Assembly (NCBI RefSeq): GCF_016757735.1 | Contig: NZ_CP068439.1 | Span: forward strand, 124,001 to 188,000 | DNA from: Aequorivita iocasae | Lineage (GTDB): Bacteria > Bacteroidota > Bacteroidia > Flavobacteriales > Flavobacteriaceae | DNA: 64,000 nucleotides | Reading direction: 5' to 3' | In this document: positions 26,351 to 34,532 of the stretch, in pieces | Numbering within the stretch: the first letter of the stretch is position 1 | Layout of the letters: each line of letters begins with the position of its first letter | Notes under the pieces: generated by a model | What the model saw: the letters and a program-made list of their open reading frames with translations, nothing else | Database searches by the model: none | What the model was told of the DNA's origin: nothing | Translations under genes and position numbers: made by a program

Positions 26351-27007
26351 ATGAAAAAAGTACTATTCACACTCGCCTGCTTATCGTTGGCATTTATCTC
26401 CTGCAACGATAGTGCAAAAGAAAAAATGGAAACCGAAGACACTACTATAGTAGCAGATACCACTGCCACTGAAGAAGCCGAAATGATGGAAGAACCCATG
26501 GATTCCATAGCGATGCAAAAAGCTTGGGAAGCATACATGACACCTGGGGAACCCCACAAAAGAATGGCTGCCGATGTAGGCACCTGGAATGACGAACTTA
26601 CTTTTTGGATGGGCCCCGATGCGCCACCAGAAAAGGCTACCGCCACCGATGAAGTAAAAATGATTATGGGAGGGCGCTACCAAGAAAGCACAACCACTGG
26701 TGAAATGATGGGTATGCCCTTTGAAGGTAGATCAACCTTAGCTTATGATAACGCCACCAATGAATATATTTCTACATGGATAGACAATATGGGCACAGGT
26801 CTGGCCGTAATGCGAGGAAAATATGATGATGCCAGCAAAACAACAACCCTTACGGGCACAATGGTAGACCCAATGAGTGGAAAAGAAAAGCAGGTGAAAC
26901 AAGTATATACTTTTGTAGATGAAAATACCCGAAAGATTGAAATGTATGAGGTAGGTGCTGAAGGAAAGGAAAACAAAACTATGGAAATTATTATGAAGCG
27001 AGCATAA
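26351..27007 (+). CDS. DUF1579 lipoprotein
   Basis: 218 residues. Signal peptide and lipobox are MKKVLFTLACLSLAFISC, followed by an acidic, Thr/Glu-rich linker to about residue 55. The DUF1579 domain follows: WEAYMTPGEPHKRMAADVGTW ... FWMGPDAPP ... GRYQESTTTGEMMGMPFEGRST ... YDNATNEYISTWIDNMGTG, a lipocalin-like beta barrel. It is probably an outer-membrane-anchored periplasmic protein; the bound ligand is unknown. It stands alone between two strong hairpin terminators. Confidence 0.88.
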   Translation: MKKVLFTLACLSLAFISCNDSAKEKMETEDTTIVADTTATEEAEMMEEPMDSIAMQKAWEAYMTPGEPHKRMAADVGTWNDELTFWMGPDAPPEKATATDEVKMIMGGRYQESTTTGEMMGMPFEGRSTLAYDNATNEYISTWIDNMGTGLAVMRGKYDDASKTTTLTGTMVDPMSGKEKQVKQVYTFVDENTRKIEMYEVGAEGKENKTMEIIMKRA

Positions 27008-27031
27008 TTATTGCACACTTTAATGTATTAC

Positions 27032-27060
27032 AAATCCCGAGGCATATACTCGGGATTTTT
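27032..27060 (+). terminator. Terminator after the DUF1579 gene
   Basis: AAATCCCGAG and CTCGGGATTT pair perfectly around GCATATA, followed by a T run. Confidence 0.92.
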
Positions 27061-27104
27061 AATGGGAAAATAAAGTATCTTTAAACTCAAAAACGAGATT
27101 AAAT

Positions 27105-27581
27105 ATGAAAAAGATTTTCATCGAGTTTAAATGGGCAATAATTTTCACCATTACCCTGCTCGCGTGGATGCTGCTGGAGAAAACACTTGGCTGGCATGAA
27201 GAGCAGATTGCAGATCATCAATGGCTAACGCTTCTATTTGCTCCTTTTGCCATATTGATGTATTTGTTGGAAATGCGCGAAAAAAGAAGGCGGGTTTACG
27301 GCGGAAAAATCACTTGGCTTCAGGGTTTTATTTCAGGAATTATTCTTAGTGTTTTTGTGGCATTGCTTTCGCCTTTGGGGCAATACATTACCCATAATTA
27401 TATAACCCCCCAATATTTCAACAATGTGATTGAATATTCCGTAACTAATGATCTGATGACCCGTGAAAAAGCTAACGACTATTTCAACATAAATAGCTAT
27501 ATGTGGCAATCTGCCATTGGGGCTTTTGGTTTTGGAGTAATTACAGCAGCTGTGGTTGCAATCTTTGTGAGGAAAAAGTAA
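27105..27581 (+). CDS. DUF4199 membrane protein
   Basis: 158 residues with four hydrophobic segments: FKWAIIFTITLLAWMLLEKTLG, LTLLFAPFAILMYLLEM, FISGIILSVFVALLSPLGQY and IGAFGFGVITAAVVAIFV. The layout, WL-QGF-SG and the final small-residue-rich segment match DUF4199, a membrane family frequent in Bacteroidota and often near glycosyltransferases. Function unknown. Confidence 0.8.
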   Translation: MKKIFIEFKWAIIFTITLLAWMLLEKTLGWHEEQIADHQWLTLLFAPFAILMYLLEMREKRRRVYGGKITWLQGFISGIILSVFVALLSPLGQYITHNYITPQYFNNVIEYSVTNDLMTREKANDYFNINSYMWQSAIGAFGFGVITAAVVAIFVRKK

Positions 27582-27643
27582 ATTAGATAGTGAAGATTTG
27601 ATTTTTTAAAACCATTTAAAATAATTGCTATACCAGTATTTGA

Positions 27644-27745
27644 AAAAACTTTTGTGGTCAATATGATTCGAAAAATGAATGGCGTTTTTCGATAAAAGTT
27701 TCCCAAAATGGAAATATTGATGACCTAAAAATTGTAAAGCAATAA
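27644..27745 (+). pseudogene. Possible protein fragment, TonB_C-like end
   Basis: In the 236-base gap after the DUF4199 gene, 33 codons without a start read ...NEWRFSIKVSQNGNIDDLKIVKQ and stop at 27745. The pattern FSIKVSQNGNIDDLKIV resembles the TonB C-terminal domain repeat. Another frame just upstream (KIIAIPVFEK) may be its continuation after a frameshift. This would be a decayed gene end; the evidence is thin. Confidence 0.25.
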
Positions 27746-27817
27746 GCAGATTCACTTTTTTTTTCACTTTAGCTGCAAGCCCTTTTCATTTGGAAAGTAA
27801 TTTCAAATCATACACGG

Positions 27818-29236
27818 CTATTGAAGTGAAACATTACTGTAAGTTGAATTTATAGTGATGGTTTTGTTAGAACCATTATTTTGGTTAAACCCTTTCACTA
27901 AAACCCGATCGGCACTTTTGGATTCTTTTAGTTGAAGTGATTTAGGATACTTCAACGTAGATTTTTTACCCGTAAAGTAAAATGAAAATGCACCGCTAGG
28001 TATTTTCACTTTGGCATCAGTATTCTCTAAACGTATATCAAGCGTTTCAAATCCATCAGAGACCTTATCAATTTTTAAGTTCCCAAAAGAACCCGATAGG
28101 AATGCCTGATTGGATATGTTACCAATACGTACGTCGCTGGAATTCGCTTGAAGATTTATGTTCTGAACATTATCAATCTTACAATTATCTACATATTTTA
28201 CATTCAAGCCGCCTTGTTTCCATACATTCACTATAACCGGCGCATAAGATGCATTGATGAGGGTTTGCCCCCCATCAATGCTATTTGCCGTAAATGGCGT
28301 GTAATTTAAATTGGCTTTTATATTATTGGCATCTGCCATTTTGAGATCGCCGTGGCGCACATTAACTTCAGTCTTGGTATTTTTTGGAAGGCGAATTATA
28401 AGGGTTTTCTTTCCCTTAGCGCTGTTCCCACTATTGTTACGGTTTCCCTGAATAACAATAGCGGTTCCGTGTGGGCTTTTGGTAACGGTTTTGGTGTAAT
28501 TGCCTCCCTCATCGTCGTACTCCTTTTCAATCTCGTTTGCCCAAGCTTCCATTTTTTTACCGTATTCTTCGCCCCAGGCTTCCATCCGTTTTCCAAAATC
28601 TTCGCCCCAAGCTTCCATTCTTTTTCCATAGGCTTCGCCTATGCTGTCTGCTCGTTTTTCATCCCAGGACTCCTCGAAGCGTTTGCCCCATTCCTCCATT
28701 CGTTTTTCAAAATCCTTCCCAAAATTTTTGTCCATTTGGGCTTCAAACTTTTTCATATAGCCCTCTTCGTCTTTTTTAAACTCTTCATAATCAAACTGAA
28801 TGTCACCTATGCTTTCCAATAAATCTGCAGGTAGCGGCGGCACTTTTATATTTTGTATCATAGGCATAACCATATCTTCCATTAGCGGGCCAATAAATTC
28901 AAGGTTAGGCATATCGCTCATTGGAAAAGGTTGGTTGCCGGCATTGGATGTTACAGTTATTTTTTTACTGTTTCCGGTCACCTCCAGATCCCAATTTTTC
29001 ATCAGTTGTTCCTTTTGACTCTCAGAAAGGTTATCCCCTTCAATAAAGGCTTCAACTTCTACCTTGTTTTTGTTCCAGGTTTCAAAAACTACATTTGTAA
29101 AAGATGTATTTACAGAAATTTCTACATTGTCAGAGACATTGAAGCTCTCCACATATTTTGTTTGTGAGTAGCCAAAAGTTGTGGCAAATGTTAGTACTAC
29201 AAGGGTACTACGTTTGAATAGCTTTAAATTCTTCAT
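27818..29236 (-). CDS. Exported DUF4097 (adhesin-domain) protein with 11-residue helical repeats
   Basis: 472 residues. Signal peptide to about residue 25 (LVVLTFATTFGYSQ). Residues 30-100 and 250-472 are beta-rich with the stacked-turn pattern of DUF4097 putative adhesins (IRLPKNTKTEVNVRHGDLKMADANN). Between them, residues 150-240 are a charged helical region with hendecad repeats: EKRMEEWGKRF (177-187), GKRMEAWGEDF (204-214), GKRMEAWGEEY (215-225), GKKMEAWANEI (226-236). It overlaps the preceding membrane-regulator gene by 29 bases, so it is the last gene of a sigma-factor operon and probably a target or sensor of envelope stress. Confidence 0.78.
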   Translation of the reverse strand: MKNLKLFKRSTLVVLTFATTFGYSQTKYVESFNVSDNVEISVNTSFTNVVFETWNKNKVEVEAFIEGDNLSESQKEQLMKNWDLEVTGNSKKITVTSNAGNQPFPMSDMPNLEFIGPLMEDMVMPMIQNIKVPPLPADLLESIGDIQFDYEEFKKDEEGYMKKFEAQMDKNFGKDFEKRMEEWGKRFEESWDEKRADSIGEAYGKRMEAWGEDFGKRMEAWGEEYGKKMEAWANEIEKEYDDEGGNYTKTVTKSPHGTAIVIQGNRNNSGNSAKGKKTLIIRLPKNTKTEVNVRHGDLKMADANNIKANLNYTPFTANSIDGGQTLINASYAPVIVNVWKQGGLNVKYVDNCKIDNVQNINLQANSSDVRIGNISNQAFLSGSFGNLKIDKVSDGFETLDIRLENTDAKVKIPSGAFSFYFTGKKSTLKYPKSLQLKESKSADRVLVKGFNQNNGSNKTITINSTYSNVSLQ

Positions 29237-29825
29237 TGTTTTGATTTTTAAGTTCTTTTAATTTGTTTTTAAGTTTGAACAGCAAATCCAAACGAAGTTT
29301 CAAATTGTCAATCAATGCGGTTACGGTCGCTTCGGTAGGGCCCACTTTGCTCAGTTCGGCATTTAACGAGTTATATTCCATATCCAATTCGGCAAGTCGT
29401 TTCATGTAGCCATCAACCAAGTCTTTATTGTCATCGGTTATCTTAAGCGAAGCCAATTGTACATTTATCCCCGCCATATAATATTCCTCCACTTTTTTTA
29501 AGTCTGGCGAAATATCTGCGAGGGTAAGTTTTGGTGCCTCACTGCTTTCTCTAGTCTCAGTAGCGTTGTCTACAACAGCCTTATTTGAATCGATAATTGT
29601 ATTGTTTTTTGACAATTGCTGATATCCAAAAAAACTTACCGCCAAAAGCACCACTACCATTGCGGCTATTTTAAGCCAGGGGATGGAAGTATTTTTCTCT
29701 TCAGAAATATTCTCTGAAAAAGCTTTGTCCAGTTTGGCCTCAAAGCGAGCCTGATGCCCTTCCCTAAGTTTAGGAGTTTTAGGGTCATCATAATTTTCAA
29801 ACATTTTTTTAATATCCTGTGCCAT
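29208..29825 (-). CDS. Membrane-anchored anti-sigma-like protein
   Basis: 205 residues. A short cytoplasmic part (residues 1-50) with MFENYDDPKTPKLREGHQARFEAKLDK is followed by one transmembrane segment (IPWLKIAAMVVVLLAVSFFGY) and a periplasmic, mostly helical part that ends with LLFKLKNKLKELKNQN. No zinc-type anti-sigma motif is seen, but topology and position (17-base overlap with the sigma gene before it, 29-base overlap with the DUF4097 gene after it) point to control of the sigma factor. The role is inferred from context. Confidence 0.7.
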   Translation of the reverse strand: MAQDIKKMFENYDDPKTPKLREGHQARFEAKLDKAFSENISEEKNTSIPWLKIAAMVVVLLAVSFFGYQQLSKNNTIIDSNKAVVDNATETRESSEAPKLTLADISPDLKKVEEYYMAGINVQLASLKITDDNKDLVDGYMKRLAELDMEYNSLNAELSKVGPTEATVTALIDNLKLRLDLLFKLKNKLKELKNQNNEEFKAIQT

Positions 29826-30447
29826 AGCGCAAGTGTTTTAGTGTTTCTTTTAATTTTGTTTTTCCACGGTGCAGGTAGGTTCTCGATGCATTTTCAGAAA
29901 TCTGCAGTATTTCTGAAATTTCCTGATGGTCATATCCTTCAATCAAAAACAATTTTACAGTTGCCTTATAATTTTCCGGTAGTTCTTCAATTGCTGAAAT
30001 CACTTCAGAAATAGAGTTTTCATCAGAAATTGACCAGTCCGAATCATCCTCCACCATTGTAAAGACCTCTTCGTTCAACGATTGCAATTCCATTTTTTTT
30101 GCCTTTATGGTATCAAGACAAGTATTTATTACAATCCGTTTTAGCCAAGCTCCAAAAGTGACGTCTCCCTTAAATTGGCTTAGCTTTTTAAAAGCCTTGA
30201 TAAATGCTTCCTGCATCGCGTCTTCCGCGGCCGCGGTGTCCTTTAGATACCTATTGGCAATGGCATACATTCCGTCACAATATTTGCCATAAAGCGCCAT
30301 TTGTGCCTTTCGATTGTTTTGTTTACACTGCTCGATAAGTAATAAATCGGACAAACTTGATGGTTTTTTTGGTTGCTGTTCACTTAAAAGACGACAAATT
30401 AATTTAGATGTTGCAGTTTTTAGTTTTTTTCTTATGTTTTTATACAC
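29809..30447 (-). CDS. ECF-type RNA polymerase sigma factor
   Basis: 212 residues. Region 2 is ALYGKYCDGMYAIANRYLKDTAAAEDAMQEAFIKAFKKLSQF with the DAMQEAF core-binding motif; region 4 is IEELPENYKATVKLFLIEGYDHQEISEILQISENASRTYLHRGKTKLKE with the helix-turn-helix. An N-terminal basic extension of about 35 residues (KNIRKKLKTATSKLICRLL) is longer than usual, so an internal start cannot be excluded. It leads a translationally coupled operon with the membrane regulator and the DUF4097 protein, and so probably responds to envelope conditions. Confidence 0.92.
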   Translation of the reverse strand: MYKNIRKKLKTATSKLICRLLSEQQPKKPSSLSDLLLIEQCKQNNRKAQMALYGKYCDGMYAIANRYLKDTAAAEDAMQEAFIKAFKKLSQFKGDVTFGAWLKRIVINTCLDTIKAKKMELQSLNEEVFTMVEDDSDWSISDENSISEVISAIEELPENYKATVKLFLIEGYDHQEISEILQISENASRTYLHRGKTKLKETLKHLRYGTGY

Positions 30448-30702
30448 TTCAATTTAAATGTTAGGTTATGAGACCTATTAAATCACTCCAAATCTTTATG
30501 TGTACGACCAATTAAATCTTGATAAAAAATTTTGTATATTATCCCCATACGCACCATTATAGAATATAATTTTTACCCTAATTTTCTTCCCTGAGAATTT
30601 TTGGCACACATTATGCCTAAGTAATTAAAAATTAGCTTATAAATTACTGTTAACTAATCATAAAAAATTGTTCATTTTTTATAAAACAGTAGTTTTTTGT
30701 GG

Positions 30703-30710
30703 TAAATTTG
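30703..30710 (+). promoter_or_regulatory. Possible -7 box of the DUF2383-like gene
   Basis: TAAATTTG fits TAnnTTTG, 16 bases before the ATG at 30727. No TTG at proper spacing. The divergent gap 30448-30726 is otherwise A+T-rich with no gene. Confidence 0.4.
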
Positions 30711-30726
30711 ATAAAACCATCTACCT

Positions 30727-31260
30727 ATGAAAAAGAAATACGCAGATTTTGATAAATTAAACCGTTTACTCGTAGCCTGTTTTGAAGCTGAAAAACTGTA
30801 TTACAATGCAGCACAGGATGCACAGACTACCGATTTAAAGAGGTTTTTGAATTATATGGCCGTGGAACGCAACCGGATGAGCCACGATATTTCAAACGAA
30901 CTTCATTCCCGTGACATTGAACCTTTAAAACAAGATTCAGAAAAAGGGAATATTGACCGTACTTGGCAAGAAATTAAAGAAGCCTTGGAGTATTTCGATG
31001 CCGAAGCCATTGTAAGGTCCTGTATAAACCGTGACCGTAACAACATTAAAAGATATGATGAACTTTTAGAGCGTCGGGAATTACCGGACAGTATTTTGGA
31101 ACTTCTAGAAAAACAAAAATATCAATTGGAGTGGTATATTAAGCAAGCCGCCCAACAGCCTAAGAAAAGTCCATTTGTTGAGGAAAAAAAAGAAGAAAAG
31201 AAGGAAGAGCCCCAAAAAGAGGAAGAAGGGGGAAAAGTGATAAATCTAAAAGCAATGTAA
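30727..31260 (+). CDS. Ferritin-like DUF2383 (PA2169-family) protein
   Basis: 177 residues. Residues 1-145 are four helices with LNRLLVACFEAEKLYYNAAQDA, LKRFLNYMAVERNRMSHDISNELHSR, EALEYFDAEAIVRSCINRDRNNIKRYDELLE and SILELLEKQKYQLEWYIKQAA, the PA2169/DUF2383 four-helix-bundle pattern with Glu/His residues at ferritin-like positions. A disordered Lys/Glu-rich tail (about 150-170) follows. Related proteins are linked to general stress. Its stop codon abuts a strong hairpin shared with the convergent OsmC gene. Confidence 0.8.
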   Translation: MKKKYADFDKLNRLLVACFEAEKLYYNAAQDAQTTDLKRFLNYMAVERNRMSHDISNELHSRDIEPLKQDSEKGNIDRTWQEIKEALEYFDAEAIVRSCINRDRNNIKRYDELLERRELPDSILELLEKQKYQLEWYIKQAAQQPKKSPFVEEKKEEKKEEPQKEEEGGKVINLKAM

Positions 31261-31294
31261 AATAAAAAGCCCCGAAAATTCGGGGCTTTTTATT
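31261..31294. terminator. Bidirectional terminator
   Basis: AATAAAAAGCCCCGAA and TTCGGGGCTTTTTATT form a perfect 16-base stem around AA. It lies between convergent genes and supplies T runs in both directions. Confidence 0.95.
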
Positions 31295-31308
31295 TATGTT
31301 ATCTTGAA

Positions 31309-31737
31309 CTATTCGTCCAATAAAAGGTTTAGGGTTACCGTAATGTTATCTCGTGTAGCACGGGAATAGGGGCATACTTCGTGAGCTTTATTAACCAGAT
31401 CCTCTCCAGTTTTCACATCAACACCAGGTAGATAACAATCCAATGTTGCACGCAATTGTAAATCTCCATCCTTTGTTTTTCCAATTTCGATATTTGCTGT
31501 TACGCTCATATCATCGCCCAATTTAATTTTTTTGTTTTCGGCTATCATTTGCACAGCACTACCAAAACAAGCCGCATAAGCACTGCCAAAAAGTTGTTCA
31601 GGATTTGTGCCTTTACCCCCATCGCCGCCAAGTCCTTTAGGTACGGAAAGTTCCATGTCAATTTTGCCATCCTCGGTAGTTACGTGTCCTTTTCTTCCGC
31701 CGACAGCTGTAGATGAAGCTTCATATAAGATTTTCAT
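31309..31737 (-). CDS. OsmC/Ohr-family peroxiredoxin
   Basis: 142 residues from the ATG at 31737, chosen because it gives the standard start MKILYEASSTAVGGRKGHV; an upstream ATG at 31770 adds an unlikely lysine-rich leader. The two redox cysteines are in AYAACFGSAVQ and HEVCPYSRATRDN, as in Ohr, which reduces organic hydroperoxides with lipoylated partners. GGDGGKGTNPEQLFGSAYAAC is typical. Single gene converging on the DUF2383-like gene; both are stress-related, which may or may not be chance. Confidence 0.92.
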   Translation of the reverse strand: MKILYEASSTAVGGRKGHVTTEDGKIDMELSVPKGLGGDGGKGTNPEQLFGSAYAACFGSAVQMIAENKKIKLGDDMSVTANIEIGKTKDGDLQLRATLDCYLPGVDVKTGEDLVNKAHEVCPYSRATRDNITVTLNLLLDE

Positions 31738-31831
31738 TTTTTTCTGAATTTTAAAATTATTAAATTTCAAGATACTACCTAAAACTCATTTCTAAAAGAA
31801 CATATTCATAAAATTGTCCTAAATTCACGCT

Positions 31832-32914
31832 GTGGCAGAGAAGGTAAAAAAAATAAGCGCACTCAAAGAAAAGGAAGGAATTTCGCAACCTGAAACTTTA
31901 AACAGGGAAGTTGTGAAACAACTCCAATCTTCCAAAAAGAAAGAGTTATCAATCGATGAATTGGTCTCTGGAATCTTAGATCAAAATCAGGCCACACTTA
32001 GTCGAGCCATAACCATTATTGAAAGCACCGCCCAAAAACACCAACAACAAGCAAAATCAATTATAGACAACTGCTTACCCCACGCCAATCGCTCCATCCG
32101 TATCGGGATTACGGGTGTTCCCGGCGTGGGCAAAAGTACTTTTATTGAAAGTTTTGGAAAGCTGCTCATTTCTGAAGGGAAAAAAGTAGCTGTTTTAACC
32201 GTTGATCCGAGCAGTAGTATAAGCAAGGGGAGCATTCTTGGTGACAAAACCCGAATGGAGAAATTGGTTAAGGAAAAAAATGCTTTCATACGTCCTTCCG
32301 CCAGTGGTGACACTTTGGGCGGGGTTGCCCGTAAAACCCGAGAAACCATCATTCTGTGCGAAGCCGCAGGTTTTGATGTAATCTTGATTGAAACCGTGGG
32401 CGTAGGCCAAAGCGAAACCGCCGTACATTCCATGACCGATTTCTTTTTATTGCTGAAGCTTGCCGGTGCCGGGGATGAACTGCAAGGCATAAAACGCGGC
32501 ATTATGGAAATGGCAGACTCCATTGTTATCAACAAAGCAGATGGTGAAAATCTAAAAGCAGCAAAAATCGCCAAAAATGAATTTAACCGCGCACTACACC
32601 TCTATCCCGCAAAAGAAAGTGGGTGGGCGCCCAAAACAATTTTATGTAGCGCCCTTAAAAATGAAGGCATTGCTGAAATTTGGGAAGTGGTTTCAGATTA
32701 TTTTGAAACTGTAAAAAGCAACGGCTATTTTCAGCATAAACGAAAAGAACAGAACAAATTTTGGCTGATGCAAACGATAGAAAGCCGTTTGAAAAGTGAA
32801 TTTTATGCTAACCCTTTAGTTAAAGTAGAACTGGAAAAGCAGTTGCTCGCCTTAGACAAAAACAAAACTACTCCTTTTGAGGCTGCGGAGAAATTGCTTT
32901 CCATGAAAAATTAA
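31832..32914 (+). CDS. meaB: Methylmalonyl-CoA mutase-associated GTPase MeaB
   Basis: 360 residues, starting at GTG. G1 is GVPGVGKST, followed by LTVDPSS (switch region), ETVGVGQSE (G3) and NKAD (G4), the ArgK/MeaB pattern. A helical N-terminal arm and C-terminal dimerisation helices are present. MeaB protects and reloads adenosylcobalamin-dependent methylmalonyl-CoA mutase. The mutase genes are not in this window, but a PduO-type adenosyltransferase is at 21535. The frame lacks an ATG near its start; the GTG at 31832 gives a plausible length. Confidence 0.93.
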   Translation: MAEKVKKISALKEKEGISQPETLNREVVKQLQSSKKKELSIDELVSGILDQNQATLSRAITIIESTAQKHQQQAKSIIDNCLPHANRSIRIGITGVPGVGKSTFIESFGKLLISEGKKVAVLTVDPSSSISKGSILGDKTRMEKLVKEKNAFIRPSASGDTLGGVARKTRETIILCEAAGFDVILIETVGVGQSETAVHSMTDFFLLLKLAGAGDELQGIKRGIMEMADSIVINKADGENLKAAKIAKNEFNRALHLYPAKESGWAPKTILCSALKNEGIAEIWEVVSDYFETVKSNGYFQHKRKEQNKFWLMQTIESRLKSEFYANPLVKVELEKQLLALDKNKTTPFEAAEKLLSMKN

Positions 32915-32918
32915 CCCC

Positions 32919-33614
32919 CTATTTCAACCGTTTCATAATATCCTCCATCATTTCCACCTGCACCTGCTGAATATTTAAAAGCTCTTGCTGTTGATGGATA
33001 ATTAAATGGTCAAGTTTTTCGTGGAGCATCCGTATTTCTAGTTCAGATTTCAGGTTTATCATATAATCCTGTTTGGCGCGCTCCCTGTCTTTTTCTTCCT
33101 GTCGGTTTTGGCTCATCATAATCACCGGAGCTTGTAATGCCGCCAAACATGAAAGTATTAAATTCAGAAGTATAAAAGGATACGGATCAAAGGGTTTGCT
33201 GGTCAAGAAAATGATGTTGATACACATCCATACAAATATGAAAGCGGCAAAAAGGATTATGAATTTCCAACTGCCTCCAAAACTTGCTATTTTATCTGCC
33301 AGTTTTTGCCCGTAAGTAAATTTGGCGGAGGCTTCATCCAGAATAATTTTAGAGGAAATTGCTTCTTGGTTTTGGATGGTTTCCAACACATCCTTTTCCA
33401 GTTCGCCCAATTCGCCAACCTCGTCCAACAAATATTCTGAAATGTATTTTTGGCGGTATTGATTTAGCTCTGAGATGGATAAGAAACTGTTGTGATTAAA
33501 AGAAGGATGCTCTTTTTCTATTAAATCAAAAATAGCTTTGCGAATGGCCTTGGCGTGCATTTTTTCGCTTTCGGGAAATTCCTTCCCGGAAACATTGCTT
33601 ACAAATGTCTTCAT
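32919..33614 (-). CDS. DUF1003 membrane protein
   Basis: 231 residues. The DUF1003 core is TYGQKLADKIASFGGSWKFIILFAAFIFVWMCINI ... FDPYPFILLNLILSCLAALQAPVIMMSQNRQEEKDR, with two transmembrane segments and a basic/acidic ending. A zinc-ribbon-less N-terminal 85 residues (SNVSGKEFPESEKMHAKAIR) begins like a motif seen in other family members. C-terminal helix (about 190-231) is a coiled coil. Function unknown. It converges on meaB with four bases between the stop codons. Confidence 0.85.
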   Translation of the reverse strand: MKTFVSNVSGKEFPESEKMHAKAIRKAIFDLIEKEHPSFNHNSFLSISELNQYRQKYISEYLLDEVGELGELEKDVLETIQNQEAISSKIILDEASAKFTYGQKLADKIASFGGSWKFIILFAAFIFVWMCINIIFLTSKPFDPYPFILLNLILSCLAALQAPVIMMSQNRQEEKDRERAKQDYMINLKSELEIRMLHEKLDHLIIHQQQELLNIQQVQVEMMEDIMKRLK

Positions 33615-33644
33615 AACTACAAAATTTCTAGTAAAAATAGACTA

Positions 33645-34532
33645 TTATAAAACACATACATTCAAGTTCTTTGGACGAATTGCTAATTTGATTATTGGTT
33701 CTTTGGGAACAAAAAATTCGCCGTCCTTTTGGGCCTTTAAGGTTGTATTTTCCAAACTTTTAATTTCCAAAGCCGTAAGTTGTTGAAACCGAACTTCCTT
33801 TAACCAATGATGTTTTTTGAAAAGAAATAGCATGGTAAAAAGCCCGAGTTTGAAACGTGAAAGTTTCGGAACAATCACCACATCCAATAATCCGTCCTGC
33901 AATGAAGCGCGGGGTGTCAAACTCATTTTATAACCCATTTCGTTGGAATTGGAAATGAAAAGCAAAAAAGGCGAAACCAGTTCTGTGGTTCCATTGTATT
34001 TTATTTGTAGCTGAGTTTGATAGCTATATTTTTTAAGTGTTCGCAATGTCGATTTTAAATAACTAAAAAGTTGTCGTGTGGTATTTTCCTCAAAATCTGA
34101 GATAACGTGCGCATCAAAACCAACGCCTGTATTGCTAAAAAATGGTTCGCCATTAATAGTTCCAGTATCTATTGTTACCACATTTTGGATTTTGATTACG
34201 GAAAGGGCTTTTTTTAGGTTTTTCGGAATTTTTAAATTGGAAGCCAAGCCATTTCCCGACCCCATCGGTAAAATCCCCAACAAAATAGAAGTATTTACCA
34301 AGCAGGAAGCTACCTCGTTAATAGTGCCATCGCCACCGCAGGCTACAATTATTTCAGCTCCTTCAGCAATAGACGCTTGTGTGAGCGCTGTGGCGTGCAG
34401 CACAAAGGCTGTTTTCTTTATTGAAATGGAATATTCAGTTTCCGGGAAGTAGGTTTTCAACAAAGCTTCAGAAAGTCCGTTATTACCTTTTCCGGCGATG
34501 GGGTTTACAATAAAATGGATTTTAGTTTTCAA
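33645..34532 (-). CDS. Diacylglycerol/lipid kinase family protein
   Basis: 295 residues of the DagK/YegS family. FIVNPIAGKGNN is the first signature, ACGGDGTINEVA the catalytic GGDGT motif, LGILPMGSGNGLA the third. The C-terminal half is the beta-sandwich domain (SLTPRASLQDGLLDVVIV). It likely phosphorylates diacylglycerol or a similar lipid at the inner membrane. Its start lies 11 bases inside the 3' end of the upstream LTA-synthase-like gene, so the two are translationally coupled, which suggests the lipid kinase recycles the lipid left by that enzyme. Confidence 0.9.
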   Translation of the reverse strand: MKTKIHFIVNPIAGKGNNGLSEALLKTYFPETEYSISIKKTAFVLHATALTQASIAEGAEIIVACGGDGTINEVASCLVNTSILLGILPMGSGNGLASNLKIPKNLKKALSVIKIQNVVTIDTGTINGEPFFSNTGVGFDAHVISDFEENTTRQLFSYLKSTLRTLKKYSYQTQLQIKYNGTTELVSPFLLFISNSNEMGYKMSLTPRASLQDGLLDVVIVPKLSRFKLGLFTMLFLFKKHHWLKEVRFQQLTALEIKSLENTTLKAQKDGEFFVPKEPIIKLAIRPKNLNVCVL

